Shown here: positions 26,694 to 35,024 of the stretch, in pieces
Layout of the letters: each line of letters starts with the position of its first letter
Position numbering within the stretch: position 1 is the first letter of the stretch
Notes under the pieces: model-generated
What the model was told of the DNA's origin: nothing
The model's database searches: none
The model's input: the letters and a program-made list of their open reading frames with translations, nothing else
Source of the DNA: UBA10329 sp964500205
GTDB lineage: Bacteria > Bacteroidota > Bacteroidia > UBA10329
Length of the DNA stretch: 64,000 nt
Direction of reading: 5' to 3'
Assembly (NCBI GenBank): GCA_964500205.1
Contig: CAZCNS010000013.1
Coordinates: 67,108 to 131,107, forward strand
Program-made: the position numbers and the translations under genes

Positions 26694-27395
26694 GTGCATC
26701 TCAAAAAAGACCTTACTGTCCGGTTCCTGTTCATTGCACTGGTGTCTGTTCTCACTTCGTGCGGAGGGGACTTCTCCAACGATTCCGATGAGATCGATGA
26801 AGGCGTTATCCATTACGAGCTGACTTACCCGCAGTTCACCGAGGACAACATCTTCACCTCAATGTTTCCGAGGGAGATGACCTTCAAGTTCAAAGGTGAC
26901 CACACCAAAAGCGAGCTCAAGACCTCTATGGCCGTCTTCAGCACCTCATTGCTTGCCGAGCACGACAAGCGCACCGTAACGCATTTGGTGCGCATTGCAA
27001 GCAAATACTCCGGTTTGGTGATGGACAGCGCTCAGATAGTCAATGAGTACGGAAAGGCCCCCGATGATATGCATATCGCCTTCACTGATCAGACCAAGGT
27101 CATTGCCGGTTTTCAGTGCAAGCATGCCCGTGTCACTTTTGACGAGCATCCTGAACGTGACTTCGACCTGTACTACACCACCGAGATCGCGATCAATGAC
27201 CCCAATTGGTGTACCCCGTTCCATGAGATCAAGGGGGTGCTGATGGAAGCACGGGTCAACAGGTTCAACATCGACATGCACATGGTGGCCAAGAGCGTGA
27301 CCAGACAGAAGTTTGATGAGAATGAATTCAAGGTGACGCAGAGCTATCAGCCCATCACGTTCGAGGACATGGAAGACATCTTCCAGAGTTTCTGA
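26694..27395 (+). CDS. Putative lipoprotein (DUF4412-like)
   Basis: 233 residues from a GTG start, with a lipoprotein signal (VSVLTSCGG, Cys at about 23). The mature part (FKFKGDHTKSELKTSMAVFS, KVIAGFQCKHARVTF) follows the GLPGLI/DUF4412-like pattern common in Bacteroidota periplasmic proteins, in which a strand series precedes a cysteine. No enzyme motif is seen. A-rich ribosome site. A TACTTTAG sequence near 26631 may be the promoter. Followed 43 nt later by the decarboxylase-like gene. Confidence 0.7.
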   Translation: MHLKKDLTVRFLFIALVSVLTSCGGDFSNDSDEIDEGVIHYELTYPQFTEDNIFTSMFPREMTFKFKGDHTKSELKTSMAVFSTSLLAEHDKRTVTHLVRIASKYSGLVMDSAQIVNEYGKAPDDMHIAFTDQTKVIAGFQCKHARVTFDEHPERDFDLYYTTEIAINDPNWCTPFHEIKGVLMEARVNRFNIDMHMVAKSVTRQKFDENEFKVTQSYQPITFEDMEDIFQSF

Positions 27396-27438
27396 CATAC
27401 GACTTTTGCACGTGGTTCTGAGAGATTAGTACCGAATC

Positions 27439-28902
27439 ATGCACATACCATTTCCAGAGAAAGGAACTGAGGTTGATGTCCTTCTCAGGCAAATGAATGA
27501 CCTCTCGGCCAACGATGCAGATTGGCGCAAAGGCCGCACTTTCAGCCTTGTGTTCTATCCTGGCGAGCAGGTGGCCGAGGTTGGAAAGCTGGCCTACACC
27601 CGGTTTTTCATGGAGAATGCCCTCAGCCCTGCGAGTTTTCGCAGCCTCAGCCGCATGGAGAGCGAGGTGGTGAGCATGACCGCTTCCTTGCTGCACGCGC
27701 CTGCTGGCGCGGTGGGCAACATGACATCGGGGGGGACTGAGAGCATCCTCTGCGCAGTGCGCGCTGCCATGGCCTTTGCGGATTCAAGAATCCCTCATGG
27801 CCGCAAGGGCAACCTGGTGATGCCGGAGACCGCCCACCCGGCCTTCAACAAGGCGGCTGACTATTTCGGTCTCGAGCTGCGCATTGTTCCGGGAACTGGT
27901 GATGCGCTCTGCATCACTGCCGATGCCATGGCCCAATACGTGGATGATGCCACTGTGATGATGGTGGCCTCTGCGCCAGCCTATCCGCATGGCATCATCG
28001 ATCCGGTGGAAGAGATCGGGAAACTTGCTTCTCGGCTGGGCATCTGGCTCCATGTCGATGCTTGTGTTGGCGGATTCCTCATTCCCTTCATCGAGCGCAT
28101 CGGTGAGCCTGTCATGCCGTTCGACTTTCGAGTGGAGGGCGTTTGCTCCATCTCGCTCGATCTTCATAAGTACGCCTATGCTCCCAAGGGGGCTTCTGTC
28201 ATCATCTATCGTGAGCCGGCCTTGAGAAAGGGACAATACTATGTGTATGCAAAGTGGGCTGGCGGACTTTATGCATCACCATCGGTAAGCGGCACGCGCT
28301 CAGGAGGTGCTATAGCAGCTGCGTGGGCCGTCATGCGGCACATGGGGGAGCAGGGTTATACAGACTATGCACGGCAAACGGTCCAAGCCACGCGAAGGAT
28401 CCAACAGGCCGTGAATGGGACGGATGGCATTAGGATAACAGGCGAGCCGTTGCTCCCGGTGTTCTCCATCATGTCCGATGGTAAGGTGGACATCTATCGC
28501 CTGGGTGATGCCCTGTCTGCTCGCGGATGGCACCTCGACCGACAGCTGTCGCCTCCAAGTCTGCACCTGAGTGTCACTTTCGGGAATGTGGCGTTCGTTG
28601 ATGAGTTCATCGCTGATCTCCGGTCCAGTGTGGCAGAGGTGACTGGTGCGAGTATGTCCAACCTGGCGGATATGGCCGCTCAGAAGGCCGCTACCATCGC
28701 TGCAAGAGTGCTGCCAGAGAGCTGGGTGCGTTCGGCCACCAAGCGGAGCATCGACTCCATACCCGACCAAAAGGGTGGAAGCACCAAGACCGCCCCGCTC
28801 TACGGAATGGTGGGCGAACTGAGCGGCAAAGGAACCTTGGATGATATGCTTCGTGAGCTTCTTGATGCTATGAACCGTCCGCCTGCCGCACCAAAGACGT
28901 GA
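27439..28902 (+). CDS. PLP-dependent lyase of the sphingosine-1-phosphate lyase / group II decarboxylase type
   Basis: 487 residues. The PLP lysine is K244 in SLDLHKYAYAPKG, close to the DxHKYGYAPKG form of sphingosine-1-phosphate lyases. Other cues are MTSGGTESILCA, HPAFNKAADYFGLELRIVP and WLHVDACVGGF. Such lyases split sphingoid-base phosphates into a fatty aldehyde and phosphoethanolamine, and related enzymes decarboxylate glutamate, tyrosine or similar. The neighbours (acyl-CoA ligase upstream, phospholipase C-like lipoprotein 50 nt downstream) favour a lipid substrate. No membrane anchor is visible, unlike the eukaryotic enzyme. Confidence 0.85.
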   Translation: MHIPFPEKGTEVDVLLRQMNDLSANDADWRKGRTFSLVFYPGEQVAEVGKLAYTRFFMENALSPASFRSLSRMESEVVSMTASLLHAPAGAVGNMTSGGTESILCAVRAAMAFADSRIPHGRKGNLVMPETAHPAFNKAADYFGLELRIVPGTGDALCITADAMAQYVDDATVMMVASAPAYPHGIIDPVEEIGKLASRLGIWLHVDACVGGFLIPFIERIGEPVMPFDFRVEGVCSISLDLHKYAYAPKGASVIIYREPALRKGQYYVYAKWAGGLYASPSVSGTRSGGAIAAAWAVMRHMGEQGYTDYARQTVQATRRIQQAVNGTDGIRITGEPLLPVFSIMSDGKVDIYRLGDALSARGWHLDRQLSPPSLHLSVTFGNVAFVDEFIADLRSSVAEVTGASMSNLADMAAQKAATIAARVLPESWVRSATKRSIDSIPDQKGGSTKTAPLYGMVGELSGKGTLDDMLRELLDAMNRPPAAPKT

Positions 28903-28952
28903 ACTGATTTCACTGTTGACTGTTTAGTGAGTGTTATCATTACATTTACACA

Positions 28953-29915
28953 ATGTCAACAAAGCTTCGCAACCTCCTGCCGCTGCTGGCACTCGGTGTT
29001 TTTCTGCAATGGGCGTCTTGCGCCAAGGATGATATTATCGTGGTTGATGATGAGACCGTGATCTTCGTTGGGGACACGATCCTTCCGAGTGATGAGGATT
29101 CCCTTGCCGGCATTCTTCCTTGCAACGGTCATCCAGAGCTGTGCGACAGGCGGCTGGATGAGTTGTTCTTCGCCATGACGCATAATTCCCATGCGGACAA
29201 TGGCAGCTATTCTCCACTTGCCGCCAATCAGGACGGAGACGTGACCGCGCAGCTCGTGGCGGGTGTTCGCGGACTGAACATCAAGCCTTACTGGACGGGC
29301 GATGCCAGCTGTGGTTCGCAGGGATTGTACCTCTACCACGGATTCCCTGTGCTCGGCTGCGAACCATTCGAAGACTATTTGTCAGCCGTTCTCAGTTTTC
29401 TGCAATCGAATCCCCGCGAGTGCGTGGTGATGACCATTGAGGGAAGCGCACCTACCGCTCGCATGGATAGCCTTTTTCGCCATTTGGGACTGGATGGCCT
29501 CATGTATGTGCATGGTGGCGGTCAGTGGCCCACACTCACTGAGATAATCGAATCCGGCAAGCGACTTGTGGTGTTCGCCAACAGGTCTGATGTGTCGTCA
29601 TTCCCAGGTTTTCATGGCATGTGGCAGAATATAGTGGATGTGAACTATGACCATCAGTCCACTGCCACGTTCGATTGCCAGTTCGACCGCGGAAATCCCA
29701 ACGGGGCGTTTTTCCTGCTTAATCATTTCCTCACTAACGTCACACCTCAGCCCAATAGTGCGGCCTCGACCAATGCATACGACCTGCTCTACAACCGAAC
29801 AATCCAGTGTTGGCAGGCCAACGACAAGCGTCCCAACTTCGTGATGGTCGATTTCTACGCCACAGGCGATGTTATCCAAGTTGTGGACAGCCTCAACCTG
29901 AAGCATGGGGGGTGA
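28953..29915 (+). CDS. PI-PLC X-domain-like lipoprotein
   Basis: 320 residues with a lipoprotein signal (LQWASC, Cys 23). The two His-containing blocks of the phosphatidylinositol-specific phospholipase C fold are present: FFAMTHNSHA (H77) and YLYHGFP (H129). GLNIKPYW matches the strand between them. Bacterial enzymes of this fold cleave phosphoinositol lipids or act as sphingomyelinase-like or glycerophosphodiester enzymes. The lipid anchor places it at the cell surface or periplasm. A TACATTTA box ends 4 nt before the ATG. The exact substrate is not readable. Confidence 0.82.
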   Translation: MSTKLRNLLPLLALGVFLQWASCAKDDIIVVDDETVIFVGDTILPSDEDSLAGILPCNGHPELCDRRLDELFFAMTHNSHADNGSYSPLAANQDGDVTAQLVAGVRGLNIKPYWTGDASCGSQGLYLYHGFPVLGCEPFEDYLSAVLSFLQSNPRECVVMTIEGSAPTARMDSLFRHLGLDGLMYVHGGGQWPTLTEIIESGKRLVVFANRSDVSSFPGFHGMWQNIVDVNYDHQSTATFDCQFDRGNPNGAFFLLNHFLTNVTPQPNSAASTNAYDLLYNRTIQCWQANDKRPNFVMVDFYATGDVIQVVDSLNLKHGG

Positions 29916-29990
29916 ATAGCCCTCGGTTTCAACCTTGGCATGATGGACATGGGTGATTTTGGCGAACCGTTTTAATGGTTTACGTTCCTC

Positions 29991-30572
29991 TCAAACGCTG
30001 ACCCCGAACCTCCTCAACGCAGCGTAAACCTTGCGCAGCGGCAGGCCCATCACATTGAAGAAGCATCCGTTGATGCGTTCTATCCCCACATAGCCGACCC
30101 ATTCTTGAATGCCGTAGGCCCCTGCCTTGTCCAGTGGTCGGAATTTTTCTACATAAAAGTCAATCTCCGCATCACTCAGTTCTCGGAAATAGACCTCTGT
30201 GCGGTCAAAATCGGAGATGGTGAGTTCATTGCTGCGCAGGTGAATGGCGGTATAGACCTCGTGCATATTGCCTGAAAGGATCCTCAGCATACGCTTCGCA
30301 TCTTCCACATTCTCGGGCTTGTTCAGGACCTGACCATTAATCCACACAATCGTGTCAGAGGTCAGGATTACACGTCTGTCCGTCAGCTCAATATCCGAGA
30401 AGGCACGCGATTTCTTCTCTGCAAGGAAAAGCGGAATGTGCTCCCTCTCAAGTTCCTCAGGGAAAGTTTCGTCTGCGTGGCGCGGCTCTATATCGAACGG
30501 GATGCCCAGCCCTTCCATGAGCTGCTTCCTTCGTGGCGAGGCCGAGGCAAGTATAAGCTTGCGCGATGTCAT
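29991..30572 (-). CDS. maf: Maf-family nucleoside triphosphate pyrophosphatase
   Basis: 193 residues from the ATG at 30572. Maf proteins hydrolyse dTTP, UTP or modified nucleotides to monophosphates. The family opening ILASASPRRKQLM is at residues 7-19; LTSDTIVWINGQVLNKP and DKAGAYGIQEW follow. The start overlaps the UbiA-like gene stop by ATGA. A Maf-prenyltransferase pairing is common in Flavobacteriales. Confidence 0.95.
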   Translation of the reverse strand: MTSRKLILASASPRRKQLMEGLGIPFDIEPRHADETFPEELEREHIPLFLAEKKSRAFSDIELTDRRVILTSDTIVWINGQVLNKPENVEDAKRMLRILSGNMHEVYTAIHLRSNELTISDFDRTEVYFRELSDAEIDFYVEKFRPLDKAGAYGIQEWVGYVGIERINGCFFNVMGLPLRKVYAALRRFGVSV

Positions 30573-31492
30573 TCGAGTGTGAATCTGAACAGGACCATCG
30601 AGCTGATGCCGCCCACCATCATCACCTTGGCAAGGGTGCTGGCACCGTGGAATCCGCTGCGGTCGGTGGCCTTGAGAAATGAATTGAGCATCAGGACTGC
30701 CGGTGCTTGCACTCCTCCGAGCAGCCACAGGAAGGACAGGATGTCGTTGCTTTCCCAGCGCGCCCATTGGTACCGCGCCACTGCGGCCATGAGCACCAGC
30801 GTAAGCAGCGCGACCACAGTTTTTCCGCCTTTTACACCCAGTACGATAGGCAGGGTACGGCAGTCCATGTCAGCATCGCCTTCCATATCCTCCATGTCCT
30901 TGATGACCTCGCGCACCAAGGTGCTGAGAAATGCAAAGAGCGCATAGGCCAGTACGAACGGTGCCCAAGGCTGTAGTTCCCAGTCGTTGGGGCTGCACAC
31001 GGCCTCGAAGAACAGGGGCAGTCCCACCGTTATCGCAGCCAGAACCGACACCACCAGATTCCCGATGAGGAATTGTCTTTTATACGAGTAGGAGTAGAAC
31101 CAGAGTCCTCCGATGGCCAGCATGAACACCAAAGCATTGGAGATATTGCCGAGCGTCCACGCTACGTAGATGCCCAGTGATAGGCCCGATCCTGAAAGCA
31201 CGTAGTAGAGATTCCATGCCTGCTCCTCGCCAACGGTCACGCCCACCACGCGCTCGTCCGGATGGTTGATGCGGTCTATGTCTGTGTCGAAGATGTCGTT
31301 AACCACGTTACCAGATGCCGCGATGAGCACCGTGGCCAGAGCCATGAGGAGCCATTGCAGGTCAGTGAGGCAGGGGGTCATGATAGACACTGCCATAAAA
31401 CCCTCCACCAGTCCGAACCTAAGCAGGAGGAAGATCAGCGCGATGATGGCCAGGTTCGGCCAGCGTATGAGTCTGAGCACGGCAGCTGCCAC
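30569..31492 (-). CDS. UbiA-family prenyltransferase
   Basis: 307 residues with eight or nine membrane helices. The prenyl-diphosphate motifs are NDIFDTDIDRINHPDE and KDMEDMEGDADMD. Bacteroidota homologues are annotated as geranylgeranylglycerol-phosphate geranylgeranyltransferase-like, but quinone or other acceptors are possible. It starts at a GTG 3 nt after the OmpH-like gene stop; a second GTG four codons in is the alternative. Confidence 0.9.
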   Translation of the reverse strand: MAAAVLRLIRWPNLAIIALIFLLLRFGLVEGFMAVSIMTPCLTDLQWLLMALATVLIAASGNVVNDIFDTDIDRINHPDERVVGVTVGEEQAWNLYYVLSGSGLSLGIYVAWTLGNISNALVFMLAIGGLWFYSYSYKRQFLIGNLVVSVLAAITVGLPLFFEAVCSPNDWELQPWAPFVLAYALFAFLSTLVREVIKDMEDMEGDADMDCRTLPIVLGVKGGKTVVALLTLVLMAAVARYQWARWESNDILSFLWLLGGVQAPAVLMLNSFLKATDRSGFHGASTLAKVMMVGGISSMVLFRFTLE

Positions 31493-31495
31493 GGA

Positions 31496-32188
31496 CTACT
31501 TCTTCTTGGCCTTGGCGGCTTTCTCGGCTTCGTATTCCGCGTTCAGGCCCGCCACGATGTCTGCGGTGATATCCAGTGCGGGATCGCCCAGCAGGATGCC
31601 ACCTGCCTGCGATGAGTAGGCCAGCACATAAGTGAAGCCCTGCTCCTTGTTGTACTCCTTGATATAAGCTTTGAGGCGGTCATTGATGTCCTGTGTGCCC
31701 TTGGCCTCCTTCTCCAACAGCTTGTCGGTGAGCGACTCCTGAAGTTCGGCCACCTCTTCGCGCGCCTGCATCTCGAATACGCGGGCGTTCTGCTCCAGCT
31801 CCTGTAGTTCGCGCATCCTTGTGTTGTAGATGAGTTCGCTCATTCCTTGAGCATCTTTCTCGAAGGTCTCGGCCTTCTTCTGCAGAGAGGTCATCATCTC
31901 TGTGAACTCGGCCTCCAGGGACTTTGTGCGCGATGTGATGCGCTTCTCGCTTTTGGCTCGGTCTTCCTCCAGCTCCGCCTGCAGTTCGTCTATCAGACCA
32001 AACTGCCTCCAGAGCGTGTCTGTGTTTACGTATGCTATACGCAGATTGGACGAGATGCTGTCCACAGCCGCCATGTTCACTTTAGAGGGAGCTGACGAAT
32101 TTTTCTGTGGAGTTGAGAAATGGAGATAGTAAAGCACGGCCACAGCTACTGCCAGCACTCCGTTTATGATGAGGGATGTGTTTTTCAC
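31496..32188 (-). CDS. OmpH/Skp-family periplasmic chaperone-like protein
   Basis: 230 residues from a GTG at 32188 that gives a normal N-terminal signal/anchor (TSLIINGVLAVAVAVLYYL). The core (RIAYVNTDTLWRQFGL, then a long heptad coiled coil to about residue 180, then FTYVLAYSSQAGGILLGDP) is the OmpH fold. Skp holds unfolded outer-membrane proteins. An upstream in-frame TTG would give a charged N-terminus before the hydrophobic segment and is less likely. The C-terminus ends in KAAKAKKK. It is first in the run with UbiA and maf. Confidence 0.9.
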   Translation of the reverse strand: MKNTSLIINGVLAVAVAVLYYLHFSTPQKNSSAPSKVNMAAVDSISSNLRIAYVNTDTLWRQFGLIDELQAELEEDRAKSEKRITSRTKSLEAEFTEMMTSLQKKAETFEKDAQGMSELIYNTRMRELQELEQNARVFEMQAREEVAELQESLTDKLLEKEAKGTQDINDRLKAYIKEYNKEQGFTYVLAYSSQAGGILLGDPALDITADIVAGLNAEYEAEKAAKAKKK

Positions 32189-32286
32189 GAAAAATTCTTT
32201 TGTTTTTGGTTTCAGGTGCTCCCTTGGCAAGAGATCATTTCTTCAATCGGATTTACGTCAAGCGTTCGCGTTCTTCACGTGAAAAC

Positions 32287-32736
32287 TCACGTGAGTTTGC
32301 TCATCGCCTCGCGCACGTGGCGGGTGGCATTGAGCTGTGAGTCAAACTTGTGGATGATCACGCCCTCCTTGTCGATCACGAAGGTGACGCGGCCGGGAAT
32401 AAGCCCCATCAGGTCAGACGCACCGTAGGATCTGCGCACTTTACCCCCTGCATCGCTCAAGAGGACGAACGGAAGGTTGTGCTTGTCGGCAAAGCGCACA
32501 TGTGCCTTGCCCGTGTCGCTGCTGATGCCGATGACCTCCGCACCGAGCGCCTTGAAATCCTCATAGCTGTCGCGGAAAGAGCAGGCCTGCGCAGTGCAGC
32601 CGGGTGTGTCGTCCTTGGGATAGAAATAGACTACCACGCTTTGTTTGCCTCGGTAATCGCTCAGACGGACCGCTTTGCCATCCTTGTCTTTCAATTCAAA
32701 ATCGGGGGCCATGTCGCCCACATTCAGCTTTGCCAT
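32287..32736 (-). CDS. bcp: Thioredoxin-dependent peroxiredoxin (Bcp type)
   Basis: 149 residues. It reduces peroxides with a peroxidatic Cys C47 in DDTPGCTAQAC; C52 is the probable resolving Cys, as in the atypical 2-Cys Bcp group. The start at 32736 gives MAKLNVGDMAPDF, the usual N-terminus. It has its own promoter. Confidence 0.95.
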   Translation of the reverse strand: MAKLNVGDMAPDFELKDKDGKAVRLSDYRGKQSVVVYFYPKDDTPGCTAQACSFRDSYEDFKALGAEVIGISSDTGKAHVRFADKHNLPFVLLSDAGGKVRRSYGASDLMGLIPGRVTFVIDKEGVIIHKFDSQLNATRHVREAMSKLT

Positions 32737-32756
32737 CAGTATCTGGATTTGGGCCG

Positions 32757-32764
32757 CAAAGGTA
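32757..32764 (-). promoter_or_regulatory. -7 promoter box of bcp
   Basis: TACCTTTG on the minus strand, exact TAnnTTTG, 20 nt before the ATG. Confidence 0.65.
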
Positions 32765-32794
32765 GGCAGTGCTTCGGGGTGGGCGAGAGGAGGG

Positions 32795-33196
32795 TCAGTT
32801 GCCGCGTTGCTGCTCCTCAAACCGCCTTCTCACCTCTCCTGCGATCGGGATCTTGTGTCCTTCCTCGTCTATGCGCACGAAAACCACCTGTGTGGTGCAG
32901 ACCAGTGCCTCCTCCTCGGTGTAGACATTGTAGCGTCTCGCTTCAATGCGCAGTGCAATGGAGGTGGTGCCCATGGAAATGGCCTCGCCATAGATGTTGA
33001 TGGTATGACCCACTTTCACTGGGCGCTCAAATAGGATCTCAGTCATCTTTCGGGTCACCATGTTCGGGGTCTTGCAGATGCGATTGGACATGGCCACTGC
33101 TCCTTCATCTATCCACGAGAGCATGAGGCCACCGAAAAGGTTGCCATGCACACCGATGTCTTTGGTCATGCACACTTTGGTCATTAGAAGCTCCAT
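32795..33196 (-). CDS. Acyl-CoA thioesterase (hotdog fold, YciA/BACH-like)
   Basis: 133 residues. The hotdog signature HGNLFGGLMLSWIDEGA (residues 17-33) contains the catalytic Asp. FERPVKVGHTINIYGEAISMGTTS forms the central helix-strand. It hydrolyses acyl-CoA to free acid and CoA. An ATG four codons downstream is an alternative start. Confidence 0.92.
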   Translation of the reverse strand: MELLMTKVCMTKDIGVHGNLFGGLMLSWIDEGAVAMSNRICKTPNMVTRKMTEILFERPVKVGHTINIYGEAISMGTTSIALRIEARRYNVYTEEEALVCTTQVVFVRIDEEGHKIPIAGEVRRRFEEQQRGN

Positions 33197-33208
33197 TTTG
33201 TTGGAAAT

Positions 33209-33258
33209 ATGAAAGTTGAAACAGGAAAGATGAAAGTGAAATCAGAGGCAGGAAAGTT
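33209..33258. repeat. GAAA-rich low-complexity tract
   Basis: Repeated short words such as GAAAGTTGAAACAGGAAAG and GAAATCAGAGGCAGGAAAG, akin to the AGAAATC words inside asnB. The gap 33197-33336 has no gene I can support. Confidence 0.45.
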
Positions 33259-33336
33259 GTCCATCAGTCGCGTGATTTCGCTACGCTCAAAAACAGTAAA
33301 GATGAACGCGGTAAGTGGACTGCACCCTCAAGTCGC

Positions 33337-33891
33337 TCACAGTTTTCGTCCTCTGACGATCTTGGTGTCGCGCTCCACTTTGTTGAGCATCGACTTGTCT
33401 ATGAGCAGGCGACTGTTGAAACCGCGCACTAGGTCGAATGTCTTGCCCTGATAGTCGATCTTGCCGATGCGACTGCCACGGTCGGTGTTTACCCACTCTC
33501 GGGCCGCGATCTTGAAGTGGCTTCCTTCGGTCACCACACCGTTTCTGCGGTCAACGAGAAAGGCGATGGCGTTATCATTGCCTTTCTCGAAGCTGATCTT
33601 AAGGGTTCGTTCATCATGCAGCTCACAGATGCCCGGAGTGTTGCGCGGAATGATGATCTCTTCTACCTGACGACCATTCCTTATCTGAATCCTGCCCTTG
33701 TCCACCCCGATGTCCTCCTTCGAGAGCTGGCGTACCAACACGATGTCATCCGAGTTGTAGAACTGCACCTTGGTCAGCGGGATATTCGCGCCCTCTACCT
33801 GCTTCTTGGTATCAACGGTGAACAATATGCGATTGGTGGAGCAGGAGCTCAGGGATGCTGCTGCAATGAGGAGGATGAGGATATTTCTCAT
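33337..33891 (-). CDS. Putative lipoprotein, unknown
   Basis: 184 residues from the ATG at 33891, with a lipoprotein signal ending ASLSSC (Cys about 17). The mature domain looks all-beta (ILFTVDTKKQVEGANIPLTK, VQFYNSDDIVLVRQL). I recognise no family. The longer in-frame reading upstream runs into rluD and is rejected. Confidence 0.72.
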   Translation of the reverse strand: MRNILILLIAAASLSSCSTNRILFTVDTKKQVEGANIPLTKVQFYNSDDIVLVRQLSKEDIGVDKGRIQIRNGRQVEEIIIPRNTPGICELHDERTLKISFEKGNDNAIAFLVDRRNGVVTEGSHFKIAAREWVNTDRGSRIGKIDYQGKTFDLVRGFNSRLLIDKSMLNKVERDTKIVRGRKL

Positions 33892-33959
33892 GGTCGTTTT
33901 GATTGATGCGTCCGTGTTTCCAAGAATTGTACCATTCGACCAAGAAACGTTGCAGGTGG

Positions 33960-35024
33960 TCACATATCGCCTCGTGAGGCCACGTAGCCGCGCCATTTCT
34001 CGATCAGTGCCTGCATGTCAGGGGCGATATCAGAGTCGAAACTGAGCCGCTGACCGGTGCTGGGCTGTATGAAGGAGAGGGTCTTGGCGTGGAGGCCATG
34101 GCGGGGCATCAGCTCTAAACAGTTGGCTATGAACTGTTTGTACTTGGTGAAGGTAGTGCCTTTGAGCACTTCATTGCCACCGTATCGTTCATCGTTGAAG
34201 AGGGGGTGACCGATGTAGCGCATGTGGGCGCGGATCTGATGGGTGCGACCTGTCTCCAGTTTGCATTCTACCAAAGTAACGTAACCGAATCGCTCCAGCA
34301 CACGCCAATGCGTCACCGCGTGCTTACCGTGATCTCCGTCAGGGAAAACATCCATCTGAAGGCGGTTCTTCAATGAGCGGCCGATATGTCCGGTCACGGT
34401 GCCTGCATCTTCGTCAAAATCGCCCCATACCAGTGCGTGGTAAAGTCTGCCGGTAGTGCGGTCGAAGAACTGACGGGCAAGATGATTCATGGCGAGTTCG
34501 CTTTTAGCCACCACCATTACACCCGATGTGTTCTTGTCGAGGCGATGCACGAGCCCTGGGCGCGGCTCCTCCTCAGTACCCATGTCCGGCAGATTCTTGA
34601 GGTGAAACATCAAGGCATTGACCAAAGTGCCACTGTAGTTCCCATGGCCAGGATGCACCACCAGTCCTGGCGGTTTGTTAATCACCATCAGGTCACCGTC
34701 CTCGTGCAGGATGTTGAGCGGTATGTCCTCAGGGATGATGGTGTTGTCCCGTGGTGGGTAGGACATCACGACCGAAATCTGGTCGTGGGGTTTCACGCGG
34801 TAGTTGGGCTTCACCGCAGTGCCGTTCACCAGTACACTGCCTGCCTTGGCCGCCACCTGTATGCGGTTGCGCGAGGCATTGCGCATCCGGTCGAAGAGGA
34901 ACTTATCTATGCGAAGCATCTCCTGCCCCGCATCGACTTTCCATGAGAAATGCTCGAAAAGCTCCGACCCACCTCCTTCATCGGCATCGAGTATGCCATC
35001 GTCCTCCAGCTCGTCCTCAATCAT
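33960..35024 (-). CDS. rluD: RluD-family pseudouridine synthase
   Basis: 354 residues. It isomerises uridines in 23S rRNA. An S4 RNA-binding domain (MLRIDKFLFDRMRNASRNRI, about 36-55) precedes the catalytic domain: INKPPGLVVHPGHGN, the catalytic Asp in HRLDKNTSG, and LETGRTHQIRAHM. The N-terminal 30 residues are acidic. Its start overlaps the upstream T9SS-protein stop by ATGA. Confidence 0.95.
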   Translation of the reverse strand: MIEDELEDDGILDADEGGGSELFEHFSWKVDAGQEMLRIDKFLFDRMRNASRNRIQVAAKAGSVLVNGTAVKPNYRVKPHDQISVVMSYPPRDNTIIPEDIPLNILHEDGDLMVINKPPGLVVHPGHGNYSGTLVNALMFHLKNLPDMGTEEEPRPGLVHRLDKNTSGVMVVAKSELAMNHLARQFFDRTTGRLYHALVWGDFDEDAGTVTGHIGRSLKNRLQMDVFPDGDHGKHAVTHWRVLERFGYVTLVECKLETGRTHQIRAHMRYIGHPLFNDERYGGNEVLKGTTFTKYKQFIANCLELMPRHGLHAKTLSFIQPSTGQRLSFDSDIAPDMQALIEKWRGYVASRGDM

